Shown here: positions 34,226 to 43,164 of the stretch, piece after piece
How the letters are laid out: each line of letters opens with the position of its first letter
How positions within the stretch are numbered: the first letter of the stretch is position 1
NCBI RefSeq assembly: GCF_029892605.1
Contig: NZ_JARXWF010000007.1
Span: forward strand, 62,001-126,000
Length of the DNA stretch: 64,000 nucleotides
From: Parabacteroides sp. PM6-13
GTDB lineage: Bacteria; Bacteroidota; Bacteroidia; Bacteroidales; Tannerellaceae
Reading direction: 5' to 3'
Translations under genes and position numbers: made by a program
Notes under the pieces: model-generated
What the model was told of the DNA's origin: nothing
Seen by the model: only the letters and a program-made list of their open reading frames with translations
Database searches by the model: none

Positions 34226-35758
34226 TTATCCTTTCAAAATAAGATGAAACGTGCTGCCTTTTCCGATCTGGCTTTCAACCGTTACGTCGCCGCCCTGCTT
34301 TTTCATCATGTCTCTCACGTAGAACAAGCCCAGTCCGTGTCCTTTCACATTATGCAGGTTCCCGCTCGGGATGCGGTAGAAGCGGTCGAATATACGGCTT
34401 TGATGTGCCTGGCTGATGCCCGGGCCGTTGTCGCTTAGGCTGATGCGTACTTCATCCGGCTCTTTATTTGCCCGGATGGCTATCTCACATATCTCTTTGT
34501 TATTGTATTTTATTGCGTTATCGATCAGGTTGTTGATGATATTGTAAAGATGTGTTTTGTCGGCCGTCACGGTCAGACCATCCGGGATATGGGTCGAGAA
34601 GCGTACGTGTTGATTTGTTTTCATCAGCCATTGTTCCTGCAGTTGGGCGATAAGCTCTTTCAGGTCGATCTCGGTGGGGTGGAGCTTGAATGTACTGCGG
34701 TTTTCGACCGACAGGGTGAGTATCTGCTCAACCAGTCCGGCCAGTTGCGTTTGTTGTTCCTTGACAATGGTGAGGTATTTGCGTTGTTTCTCATTCACCG
34801 GATCTCCGAAGTGGAGTAGGGAGTCGACTGCCGCATAGCTGATCGATATAGGTGTTTTCAACTCATGCGTCATATTGTTGGTAAAGTCCGTCTTCAACTC
34901 CTCCTCTGTCTTCTGCCGCATAATGGTTCGCAACAGATAGAGAAAAGCCACGAGGATAATCACCAACAAGAGGAAAGAGGTGAATAATATGCCTGTCATC
35001 TGCCGGAAGACAATGCGTGCAGGCGATTTGATGTATAACCGGTAGGAGAAAGGATCGCTGATGGTCGGATCGGCTTCCGACAGGTATTTCGGATTCATCC
35101 GCACCGGATAATCATAGTAGGAGGCATCCTGCCAGTCGAAAACGGCCGTAGCCGTATCGGGTGCCATGGCGGGATGGCTTTTGCTTAAGGTGCGAAATAC
35201 CTGGTGGTTTTTCTCCGCTTCGAACATGAGGTAGACCTGGTAATGCGCATGAATGTTTCTGGCTTTTAACTCTTCCACCAGAAAGCGGTCGTATATCTCA
35301 AACTTGATGGGAGCGATGGAGTCGAACTGATCGTGCATGCCCTGGAGAATGATTTCCTGCAGGCTGTTCAGGGCAGATAATAATTCATTAAGAGCTGTTT
35401 CCGCCTGTTCTTTCAGGTTGACCTCTGTTAGATCGATCTCTCCGATATCGACCGAAGCCAGCTTTTCCGTTGCCGGAAGCGTGTCCTGTTTGGCTTCCAT
35501 ATCAACATTGCTAAAGCTTATTTGTCTACTGAATTCTTCGCCTTCCCCTCGTTTTTGTTTGTATTCTTCCATGCGGTAGAATATCTCCTTGTAGTCGGCT
35601 ATGCGCATGGCTTCCCGGATATCAGACTCCATCTGGCTGTAGAGCGTACCATACAGCCCTTTCAGCCAATAGCCCTGAAAGATGATCAAACCGATCAAAG
35701 CGGAGATGATCATCAAACCGATTAATTTGAAATGAAGACGAGGTTTCATAGATTTCAA
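34226..35758 (-). CDS. membrane sensor histidine kinase, partner of the OmpR-type regulator
   Basis: 510 residues. Helix 1 (about 11-31) and helix 2 (about 255-277) flank a periplasmic domain of roughly 220 residues that is largely helical at first and contains several acidic stretches; it matches no sensor family I can name. The cytoplasmic part has HisKA with His298 in NNMTHELKTPIS, the N-box NLIDNAIKYN, SDNGPGIS and GHGLGLFYVRDMM. It is the first gene of the pair, with the regulator 4 bp downstream. The signal is unknown. Confidence 0.94.
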   Translation of the reverse strand: MKSMKPRLHFKLIGLMIISALIGLIIFQGYWLKGLYGTLYSQMESDIREAMRIADYKEIFYRMEEYKQKRGEGEEFSRQISFSNVDMEAKQDTLPATEKLASVDIGEIDLTEVNLKEQAETALNELLSALNSLQEIILQGMHDQFDSIAPIKFEIYDRFLVEELKARNIHAHYQVYLMFEAEKNHQVFRTLSKSHPAMAPDTATAVFDWQDASYYDYPVRMNPKYLSEADPTISDPFSYRLYIKSPARIVFRQMTGILFTSFLLLVIILVAFLYLLRTIMRQKTEEELKTDFTNNMTHELKTPISISYAAVDSLLHFGDPVNEKQRKYLTIVKEQQTQLAGLVEQILTLSVENRSTFKLHPTEIDLKELIAQLQEQWLMKTNQHVRFSTHIPDGLTVTADKTHLYNIINNLIDNAIKYNNKEICEIAIRANKEPDEVRISLSDNGPGISQAHQSRIFDRFYRIPSGNLHNVKGHGLGLFYVRDMMKKQGGDVTVESQIGKGSTFHLILKG

Positions 35759-35776
35759 TCATCTAAATGAACGGAA

Positions 35777-35784
35777 CAAAAATA
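35777..35784 (-). promoter_or_regulatory. predicted -7 element of the kinase-regulator operon
   Basis: On the minus strand TATTTTTG matches TAnnTTTG, 18 bp upstream of the ATG at 35758. No -33 box was found at the normal spacing. Confidence 0.4.
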
Positions 35785-36242
35785 CAACCGGAATCCGGCT
35801 AAGCCTAATGAAACGCGAGAAATCAACCGCTTGGTAAGACTAAATAACACTTCGTAAGTCGATGGTAACATTGTTTTCATGAAAAAGGCTGTTTCTTTGT
35901 ATCGGTGGAGCCGGAAAGGTGAATTGCTTTGCGCTTCGCTTTGCTGGCTAAGCGATCTTCGATTGTCAAAATGTAAGCAAAAAGGCGTTTTTGCTTTACA
36001 ATATGATACGTTAAAAAGTGTTACTCCTGCGGGTAATTTAAAATACCCCTACGTTTACGGAAAAAAAGCCGGGCGTTTTTGACAATTTGTCAATTTGTTT
36101 GAACCTTGATTTCGCTGATTTTTGGATTTTCCGGATGTGATTGGTTTGATTGAAAGGATTGCCCTGATGGAGGGGATCTTCAAATCGGAGGAGATGGGAA
36201 GGAGAAAGGAGAAGGGAGAAAATGGGAAGATTGCGGGGATGC
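35785..36242. other. non-coding stretch with small palindromes and a purine tract
   Basis: No convincing gene is present. Contents in order: a reverse-oriented relative of the repeat at 24990-25053 (35922-35960, AATTGCTTTGCGCTTCGC wording), a hairpin with 12-bp arms TGTAAGCAAAAA (35972-36000), a perfect dyad TTGACAA-T-TTGTCAA (36079-36093) and a nearly pure purine tract on the plus strand (about 36187-36239). Short frames here lack family features. Confidence 0.6.
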
Positions 36243-36442
36243 ACGCCGCAGGCGTGAGATTATGCATAACCGTATGCAAGCGTAGCGCAGCTTACGGTAG
36301 TGAATCCTCTATATAAAAAGCCCCGCATGGGGCGGGATTATGGCAGATCTCGCACCTGCGGCGCTTGATTGACTGGTAGTCGCTATACCGTAAGCTGCGC
36401 TACGCTTGCATACGGTTATGCATAATCTCGCGCTTGCAGCGC
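36243..36442. repeat. 200-bp inverted-repeat element (MITE-like or structured RNA)
   Basis: Perfect 44-bp arms lie at 36256-36299 and 36386-36429. Each is capped on its outer side by a 13-nt mini-hairpin: ACGCC-GCA-GGCGT at 36243-36255 and GCGCT-TGC-AGCGC at 36430-36442. The 86-bp centre contains GCCCC-GCAT-GGGGC. Compared as complements, the two caps differ only at positions 1, 5, 9 and 13, which pair 1-13 and 5-9, so every change is compensated. It ends 54 bp before the receptor gene at 36497. Confidence 0.88.
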
Positions 36443-36496
36443 GATTCCCACCTTCAAATACCACAAAATTAAAAACAAACCAATAAAATAAAATAA

Positions 36497-38860
36497 ATGA
36501 AAACGATGCGATTCCTTTTGATAATGTGCCTGTTGGCCTGTTCGTTTCTGATGAAAGCCCAGTCTGTTTCCGGGAAAGTGGTTGACCCCGATGATCTGCC
36601 GATCGAAAGTGTGGCCGTTATCCGGCAGACGATGGATTCTGTCTTTGTGGAGGCCGTTATGACGGATAGCCTGGGGGTGTTCACGCTCTCTGCACCGATA
36701 GACGGGGCTTTTCGTTTGATCTGTCAGCACCTGATGTTCGAGACATTGACGAAAGAGTTCACTTCGGGTGAGATCGGAACCTTCCAGATGGAGCCCAAGA
36801 GCTTTGCCCTCGATGAGGTAGTAGTGAAAGGCGAGCGTCCGGTGGTCAGGGTCGAGGGATCTGCCCTTTCGTATGATGTTCCTCAGTTGATCAAAGATAA
36901 AGCCAGTATTAACGCCTTCGAGGCAATCAAAGAATTGCCGGGAGTGATGGGTGGAGATAATTCTATTGAGCTGGTAGGAGCGCGTAGCCTCGATATCGTG
37001 ATCAACGGTCAGTTGACCACCCTCTCTTTGCCCCAGCTGATTCAATTATTGAAGACCATTCCGGCCTCACGGGTCTTGAAGGCGGAGGTGATGTATAACG
37101 CGCCGGCACGCTACCATGTGAAAGGCTCGATCATCAATGTGGTCTTGGACGCTGCTACGAGCGATGAGCCTGTTTTGCAGGGCGAGGTGGGTGCCAACTA
37201 CCGACAGAGATACTACGAGGCCTTTAGTGTGAATGCCAATGTGTTGTATTCCACGCCTCGTTTGACAATCGACTTCCTGGTTGATGGTTCCCATGGGCGC
37301 GGTTATGGCGGAGAAGATATAGAGGCGCGCCACACGGTGGGCCAGGAGGTGATTCATATTGATCAGAAAGGACGTAGCCGGAATACCGGAAGCGATGGCT
37401 ATGCGCGTCTGGGAATGGATTATACCTTCGCCAATAAGGATAAGCTGTCGGCCTCTTATTACGTGAATCTGGAAGATGGCGAGTCGAAGCGAGATGCCAC
37501 AACGGTTTTTAAGCCACTTGGTGCGACTAATAGCGAATTGCGCCGGTCTGACGCGGTGACATCGGGCACGACCCAGTTGCATAATGTCGGATTGCAGTTT
37601 GAAGGACATAAGGGGCTGCGTGCCGGGGTGGACTATACGAAATACCATGATCCGTCTGATATGTATTTCAATGATTACGGGGCTGATAAAGAGGATGATA
37701 TAAAGATGCTTAATACAAGTACCCAGGATGTATCCCGCTACTCCGCCTATCTCAATCAGTCGCATCAGATAGGGAAGTGGTCGCTTAATTATGGAGCGCA
37801 AGGTGGTTATACCCAGTCGGATAACTACCTGGAATATGCCTACGACAAGGGTCATGGTTACCAACCGGCACCGGAGCAGTTGGAGGATAACCGCCAGCAG
37901 GACTACACCGCCAATGTGTTTGTGGAGACAGCTACCCAGTTCGGCCCACGCTTCTCGGCCTCAGTTGCTTTGAAGGGCGATTATTACCGGTCGGACTATG
38001 CCTCGTTGAAAGAGGATATGACGCTCTGGAATGAATGGTCCCTGTTGCCGACGGTGTCGATGAGTTATACCTTCTCGCCTTATCATATCATGCAACTGAA
38101 TGTGACCAGCGATAAGACCTATCCTTCCTACTGGGACCTGAGCCCGAAGAGCTATCCGCTTAATTCCTATTCCGAGGTGGTGGGCAATCCGCATCTGAAA
38201 CCCTATCGCTCCTATAACAGCCAGTTGATGTATATCCTGAAGCAGAAATATATCTTTATGGCTTTCTGCACCTACGAACCGGATTATTTCACCCAGGTGC
38301 CTTACCAGAGCGATTCGGAGGTGAAGAATGTATTCCGCAATGAGAATTTCGATTACGCCCTGAAGACCGGTTTGGTGGCCATTGTGCCTTTCAAGGTCGG
38401 AACGTGGTGGAGTAGCCGGATTACGCTGCAAGGCTTCCGCATGCAGGAGAAGAGTGAACATTTCCACGATATGTCTTTCAATCGCCATGCCTTTGTTGGT
38501 GCTTTCGTCATGTCGAACACCTTTAGTCTTCCCCGCGTGCCGAACCTGAAGCTGACGCTGGATGGGCAATATGTCACCCCCGGAGCCATTCAGGGCATTT
38601 ACGATCTGGGTTATATCTACAAGGTAGATGCGGCATTGAAATATACCTTTGCAAAAGAGAAGGCAACGCTTACGCTTACCGCTACCGATATTTTTGCCAG
38701 TGGCTATCCACACCGCATCGAGATCAATCAAGGCAACCAATGGAGCCGTATGACGAAGATCAACGATATACAAATGGTACGCCTCGCCTTCTCTTATAAA
38801 TTTGGTGGTTATAAGAAGAAAGATCATAAAGAGGTGGATACCTCCCGTTTTGGGAAGTAA
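36497..38860 (+). CDS. TonB-dependent-receptor-like outer-membrane beta-barrel protein
   Basis: 787 residues: signal peptide (to about KAQ, residue 22), a carboxypeptidase-regulatory-like beta domain (about 24-105), a TonB-box-like ALDEVVVKGERP, a plug (about 120-240; GVMGGDNSIELVGARSLDIVINGQ) and a long barrel. It belongs to the outer membrane beta-barrel family (OMP_b-brl_3) rather than to SusC: it is shorter and no SusD gene follows. There is no STN domain, so no direct anti-sigma signalling is expected. It lies between a two-component pair and an HTCS gene, either of which may control it. Siderophore, metal or peptide uptake are possible roles; none is shown. Confidence 0.88.
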   Translation: MKTMRFLLIMCLLACSFLMKAQSVSGKVVDPDDLPIESVAVIRQTMDSVFVEAVMTDSLGVFTLSAPIDGAFRLICQHLMFETLTKEFTSGEIGTFQMEPKSFALDEVVVKGERPVVRVEGSALSYDVPQLIKDKASINAFEAIKELPGVMGGDNSIELVGARSLDIVINGQLTTLSLPQLIQLLKTIPASRVLKAEVMYNAPARYHVKGSIINVVLDAATSDEPVLQGEVGANYRQRYYEAFSVNANVLYSTPRLTIDFLVDGSHGRGYGGEDIEARHTVGQEVIHIDQKGRSRNTGSDGYARLGMDYTFANKDKLSASYYVNLEDGESKRDATTVFKPLGATNSELRRSDAVTSGTTQLHNVGLQFEGHKGLRAGVDYTKYHDPSDMYFNDYGADKEDDIKMLNTSTQDVSRYSAYLNQSHQIGKWSLNYGAQGGYTQSDNYLEYAYDKGHGYQPAPEQLEDNRQQDYTANVFVETATQFGPRFSASVALKGDYYRSDYASLKEDMTLWNEWSLLPTVSMSYTFSPYHIMQLNVTSDKTYPSYWDLSPKSYPLNSYSEVVGNPHLKPYRSYNSQLMYILKQKYIFMAFCTYEPDYFTQVPYQSDSEVKNVFRNENFDYALKTGLVAIVPFKVGTWWSSRITLQGFRMQEKSEHFHDMSFNRHAFVGAFVMSNTFSLPRVPNLKLTLDGQYVTPGAIQGIYDLGYIYKVDAALKYTFAKEKATLTLTATDIFASGYPHRIEINQGNQWSRMTKINDIQMVRLAFSYKFGGYKKKDHKEVDTSRFGK

Positions 38861-38874
38861 GCATTATTTACGCC

Positions 38875-41800
38875 TTATTCCGACTTCGTATTGTGATTAT
38901 GAAAGTCTTTCGGCAGCATACCGAACTGCTTCTGGAAGCATTTCGAGAAGTAGGAGGGGTTGTTGAATCCTACTTGGTAGCATATCTCATTGATGCGGAA
39001 CTCCTTTTCCGATAAGAGCTGAGCCGCTTTTTTCAAACGAATAAGCTGGATCAGCTCATTCGGCGTCATGTCGACTAAGGACTTTACCTTGGCGAACAAT
39101 CCCGATCGGCTGATATTGAGCTCTTCGGCTAACACATCAACAGAGAATTCCGCATTGGAGATATTCTTTTCAATGATCTTATTCAACCGAGCCACAAATT
39201 TCTCATCCGCTTTATTACCTGCCACGCTTTGCAACGGGATAAAGGGCATTTCGGAGAACTTCTTCCGAAGGTTTTTCCGGGAGAGCAGTAGGTTCTCCAT
39301 CTGCGCCTGAAGCAGTTGCGGTGAGAAGGGTTTCTCTATATAGGCATCAGCACCCGACCGCATACCGGTTAGTTTGGAGTCTTTATCTGTCTTGGCTGTC
39401 AGTAGGATCAACGGGATATGACTGAATGAGAGATCCTTTTTCACCTCGTTGGTGAAGGTTAACCCATCCATAACCGGCATCATCACGTCGCTGATAATGA
39501 TATCGACCGGTTGTTTGCGCAACTGCTCCAATCCCTGTTTGCCATTCTTTGCCACTAAGATCTGGTAGCTATCCTGTAGGTTGTTGGAGAGGAACTCTCG
39601 CATATCCGCGTTATCTTCTACCACCAATAATAACGGTTTCTCCGTTTTTGGCTGATCAGGCTCAGGCGCATCCGTAGTCCCTACCGACGACGGAGTAGCC
39701 GCCTTGATTGTATTATCATCCGCGAGGATATCGATGCCGGGATGTAAGGCCGGATCGGTGATCTTCTGTTCGATCGGCAAGGTCAGGATAAACGAGGTCT
39801 CTACGTTTGGTTCGCTGGTGACCTTGATCGTGCCTTTGTGGGCATCGGTCAACAGCTTCACCAGAGAAAGGCCTATGCCAGTGCCCGGCTTTTTGTTTTT
39901 CTCTACCTGATAGAAGGGGCGGAAGATGCCTTCTTGTTCCTCTGGCCGGATACCCTCTCCATCGTCGGAGACCATAATAACAAGCTGTTCCTCTTCGGTA
40001 TAGCAGCGAATGGCAATCTTGTTCTTCGCATGCTTGAGGGCGTTGGTCAGTAGGTTGCTTACTATTTTGGTGACTGCTTCGGCATCGAGTGTTGCTTTGG
40101 CCTCCTGATTTTCCATCTCGAACGTAATCGTGATGTTCTTTTGCTCTGCTAAAGGCTTGAAGCGTATGTAGATATTTTGAAGCAACTCATAGACGTCATA
40201 CCGGTCGAAGCGGATAATGAAGGCTCCCTCTTCGGCTTTGCGGAAGTCGAGCAACTGATTGACCAGGTTGAGAAGACGCTGGCTGTTCCGATCGATGATA
40301 TTGAAACTATCCCGTATGGCATTGGGCATCGTTTCCGTGTTCTCCATGATTTTCTCCAGCGGAGCGATGATAAGGGAGACCGGCGTACGTATTTCATGGG
40401 CGACAAAGGTGAAGAAGTTGATTTTCGCCTCTTGCAGCTCTTTCTCTTTCTCATGTTGTAATATGCGCAGCCCTCTTCGGTGCTTGTTCTCTGCTCGCAG
40501 GCGAATGTAGTAGATGATACATCCCAAGGTGCTGAAAAACAGGACTGCATAGAGGATGTAAGCCCAGGTGGTCTGCCAGAAGGGAGGATGAATAACGATC
40601 CTGAGTTGCTTCTCTTTCTCGTTCCATATGCCATCGCTATTGGTGCCCATCACATGGAAAATGTAACTACCGGCCGGCAGGTTGGTATAGGTAGCCTTTC
40701 GTTGATTGCCTACCAGGTTCCAGTCCTTGTCGAATCCCTCCAATTTGTATTTGTATTGGTTCTTGCCGGGGGCATTATAGCTGAGCGATACGAATTCGAT
40801 ACTGAAGACACTCTCTTTGTAGGAAAGGTCTATTTGGTCGGTATACAGGATGGAGTTACGGAGTATGCCATCCTGTTTGATCATCAGGTCTTTGTAGAAC
40901 AACTGAATGTTGGTGATATACACCGGCGGAGTAAAATTGTTATCATAGATCTCTTCCGGGCGGATGATATTGAACCCATTGGTGCTCCCAAGGTAAAGAT
41001 CACCGTTTGAGCTGAGTAGGCCTGCCTTCACATTGAGCTGATCGCTTAAGAGCCCATCGCTTTTAGAGAAGGTGCGTACGGTTTTGTCGAGCGGCCTGTA
41101 GCTCACCAAGCCACTCATCGTAGAGAGCCATAAGGTGCCTTCAATGCTTACTATGTGGTTGATCTTCTGACTGGCAACCCCGAGTGGGGCCGAGACAAAC
41201 GAGTTGTTGTCGCTGTTGTAAGAGGTCAGTCCATTGTCGGTGCCAAACCACAGTGTCCCGTGCATATCTAAATGGAGCGAATTGATCTGGTTGCTGGGCA
41301 GCGACGTGGGGTCTTTGGCATTGTAGAGATGGTGATGCCAGCTTCTGTCCTCTTTGTTGTAGCGGAATAACCCCTTCCCCCAGGTAGCGAACCACACATT
41401 GCCTCGCTTGTCGTCCAGGATATCGATAGTCGTCGTTCCGGTATCTTTCATACGGATGAAATTATCTTTCTCCGGATTATAGAGACAGATCCCTTCCATC
41501 GTTCCGATCCAAAGGTTTTGCTCGTTGTCACGGTAGATGGAGTAGACACTACTGCCGAATAGGGAGGAGTTATCGCCTGCTTTGGGGTAGTAATGCTTGA
41601 AGCGCTTTGTCTTCAGGTCGAACACATTAAGACCGCCCGAGTAGGTGCCGATCCATAGTTTGTCCTTATCGTTATACAAGGCATGGATATTATGATACGA
41701 CAAGCTATTAACCCCTGGCTGAGGCATATAGTTCGTAAATGTTTTTTTGATGGGGTCAAAGCAACTCAAGCCTCCGTCGTCGGCACCGATCCATATATTC

Positions 41801-42939
41801 CCCGCGTCGTCTTCGCAGAAGCAACTGATGATGTTCCCACCGACCGAATTGAAGTAACTGGAGTGTGTATAGCCCTCTACATGTCCTTTGGTGGGTGGTG
41901 CATAGTTGACTCCACCATAGTAGGTGCCGATCCACAAGCCACCCTCTTGGTCTTTGTAGACCGGGTAAATAAACTTGTCCGACAGGGTACTGCTTTTCAA
42001 CTCGGATGCCGTCATCTGCGTGCATTCATAGGTTTGGGTGTTGAAGATACTCAAACCGTCGTCGGATCCAACAAGCAATAAGCCCGGTTCGTATTCGATG
42101 ATATTGTGTATATGGGAGATGCCATTCACTGTTCCGGGTACTAAAAATTGTTCAAGCCTACCGCTTTCTTTGTCCATTTTGCACAACCCATGATTCCAAG
42201 TGCCAATCCAATAAGTATGGTTACTGTCTTCGATCATGGCATACACCCCGAAATCATTGGTGTCGACGTTGGGCAATGTGAGCTCAAGGGTGGTGAATAA
42301 CCGGGAGGAGGGATCGTATTTGTTGATAATCGGGAGACTCCGTTGGGGAGCAGCCCAAACGGTATTCTCTTTGTCGACATAGACAAAAAGGATCATGTTG
42401 GATCCCGGCGTGTTCGAGTTACCCGACTCATAGGTGTATTGATGTAACGCCCCTTTTTGCCTGTCATAATAAAAAAGCCCTTGTGAGTGCGACGAGATCC
42501 AGATATTGTTTTGCTGATCGGCACGAATATCTGAAATATGACTCTTTATCAAGGTGCCTTTCTCTGTTTTCTTATCGAAGAAAGAGAAACATTCCGACTC
42601 CGGATTGTAGAGGTAAACACCATCGTCAGTCCCTATCCAAAGATCTTGATTGGGATCTTCATACAAAGCATAAATGTAATTGCTGCCAATAGAAAAGGGG
42701 GCATCGGCGTCGTATTGGAAGTTCTTGAACGAATAGCCGTCGAAGCGACTCAGTCCATTCTCTGTGCCAAACCACATAAAACCACGACTGTCCTGCGTTA
42801 AGGTACGTACGGTATTAGACGGTAAACCGTTTTCTATTTCATAGTGACGAAACCGAAACCGCTCAGCTACTGCTTTCGGACAAAGAAGAAGGTTAACCAA
42901 ACCAAGCAAAATAATGGCGCGTAACAAGGATGTTTTCAT
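38875..42939 (-). CDS. hybrid two-component system (HTCS) regulator, first
   Basis: 1354 residues in one chain: signal peptide (1-25), a periplasmic sensor of two seven-bladed propellers built from WIGT/WFGT repeats (about 30-665), a Y_Y_Y domain (about 700-785), one transmembrane helix (about 792-812), HisKA with His848 in VAHEIRTPVSL, HATPase (DDGEGI, GTGIGLSLVKLL), a receiver with Asp1151 in IIISDVMMPVMDG and an AraC-type HTH (about 1253-1350, GFNNPSYFSKCFQKQFG). HTCS proteins bind a glycan breakdown product outside and activate a polysaccharide locus. It is convergent with the receptor gene (14 bp apart) and divergent from a second HTCS. Confidence 0.97.
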   Translation of the reverse strand: MKTSLLRAIILLGLVNLLLCPKAVAERFRFRHYEIENGLPSNTVRTLTQDSRGFMWFGTENGLSRFDGYSFKNFQYDADAPFSIGSNYIYALYEDPNQDLWIGTDDGVYLYNPESECFSFFDKKTEKGTLIKSHISDIRADQQNNIWISSHSQGLFYYDRQKGALHQYTYESGNSNTPGSNMILFVYVDKENTVWAAPQRSLPIINKYDPSSRLFTTLELTLPNVDTNDFGVYAMIEDSNHTYWIGTWNHGLCKMDKESGRLEQFLVPGTVNGISHIHNIIEYEPGLLLVGSDDGLSIFNTQTYECTQMTASELKSSTLSDKFIYPVYKDQEGGLWIGTYYGGVNYAPPTKGHVEGYTHSSYFNSVGGNIISCFCEDDAGNIWIGADDGGLSCFDPIKKTFTNYMPQPGVNSLSYHNIHALYNDKDKLWIGTYSGGLNVFDLKTKRFKHYYPKAGDNSSLFGSSVYSIYRDNEQNLWIGTMEGICLYNPEKDNFIRMKDTGTTTIDILDDKRGNVWFATWGKGLFRYNKEDRSWHHHLYNAKDPTSLPSNQINSLHLDMHGTLWFGTDNGLTSYNSDNNSFVSAPLGVASQKINHIVSIEGTLWLSTMSGLVSYRPLDKTVRTFSKSDGLLSDQLNVKAGLLSSNGDLYLGSTNGFNIIRPEEIYDNNFTPPVYITNIQLFYKDLMIKQDGILRNSILYTDQIDLSYKESVFSIEFVSLSYNAPGKNQYKYKLEGFDKDWNLVGNQRKATYTNLPAGSYIFHVMGTNSDGIWNEKEKQLRIVIHPPFWQTTWAYILYAVLFFSTLGCIIYYIRLRAENKHRRGLRILQHEKEKELQEAKINFFTFVAHEIRTPVSLIIAPLEKIMENTETMPNAIRDSFNIIDRNSQRLLNLVNQLLDFRKAEEGAFIIRFDRYDVYELLQNIYIRFKPLAEQKNITITFEMENQEAKATLDAEAVTKIVSNLLTNALKHAKNKIAIRCYTEEEQLVIMVSDDGEGIRPEEQEGIFRPFYQVEKNKKPGTGIGLSLVKLLTDAHKGTIKVTSEPNVETSFILTLPIEQKITDPALHPGIDILADDNTIKAATPSSVGTTDAPEPDQPKTEKPLLLVVEDNADMREFLSNNLQDSYQILVAKNGKQGLEQLRKQPVDIIISDVMMPVMDGLTFTNEVKKDLSFSHIPLILLTAKTDKDSKLTGMRSGADAYIEKPFSPQLLQAQMENLLLSRKNLRKKFSEMPFIPLQSVAGNKADEKFVARLNKIIEKNISNAEFSVDVLAEELNISRSGLFAKVKSLVDMTPNELIQLIRLKKAAQLLSEKEFRINEICYQVGFNNPSYFSKCFQKQFGMLPKDFHNHNTKSE

Positions 42940-42965
42940 ATTATTACTACCCTTTCAATTAGATG

Positions 42966-42998
42966 CAAATGTAGGTAAATTACTTCAATTCATTCAAT
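42966..42998 (-). promoter_or_regulatory. predicted promoter of the first HTCS gene
   Basis: On the minus strand TACATTTG (42966-42973) matches TAnnTTTG. A three-of-four -33 match lies at 42995-42998 after a 21-bp spacer. The distance to the ATG is 26 bp. Confidence 0.5.
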
Positions 42999-43087
42999 AA
43001 TTAGCTCTTATTCTTACGAATTAATAAATTCCTCCTCCCACCGAAAGCTCTATGAAACGCTATCGGTGGAGCGAGTTAGGAAAAAGT

Positions 43088-43103
43088 CCTATCAAACGAT
43101 AGG
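43088..43103. promoter_or_regulatory. perfect dyad CCTATC-AAAC-GATAGG between divergent HTCS genes
   Basis: Six-bp arms around a 4-bp centre lie 29 bp upstream of the -7 element of the second HTCS gene. The 10-mer TCCTATCAAA recurs at 47649-47658 upstream of susC, where it begins an imperfect hairpin. It may be an operator for one of the HTCS AraC domains. Confidence 0.4.
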
Positions 43104-43132
43104 TTTTATAGCGGATTTAGGTTATTTTTGTG

Positions 43133-43140
43133 AAAGTAAA
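43133..43140 (+). promoter_or_regulatory. predicted -7 element of the second HTCS gene
   Basis: TATTTTTG matches the -7 consensus, 24 bp before the ATG at 43165. This position supports that start over the upstream in-frame ATG at 43066. Confidence 0.5.
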
Positions 43141-43164
43141 CAAAGTTATACTGCAAATACTATC

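Noticed and set aside
35879-36082. 67-codon plus-strand frame after the kinase-regulator pair
   Set aside because: It runs through small palindromes and a dispersed repeat and has no recognisable protein features.
36122-36316. 64-codon plus-strand frame
   Set aside because: It depends on the purine tract and ends inside the arm of the 200-bp inverted repeat, so it is almost certainly non-coding.
36416-37864. Long minus-strand frames (209 and 265 codons) under the beta-barrel receptor
   Set aside because: They are antisense to a complete, well-supported receptor gene and are rich in His and Arg, as shadow frames usually are.
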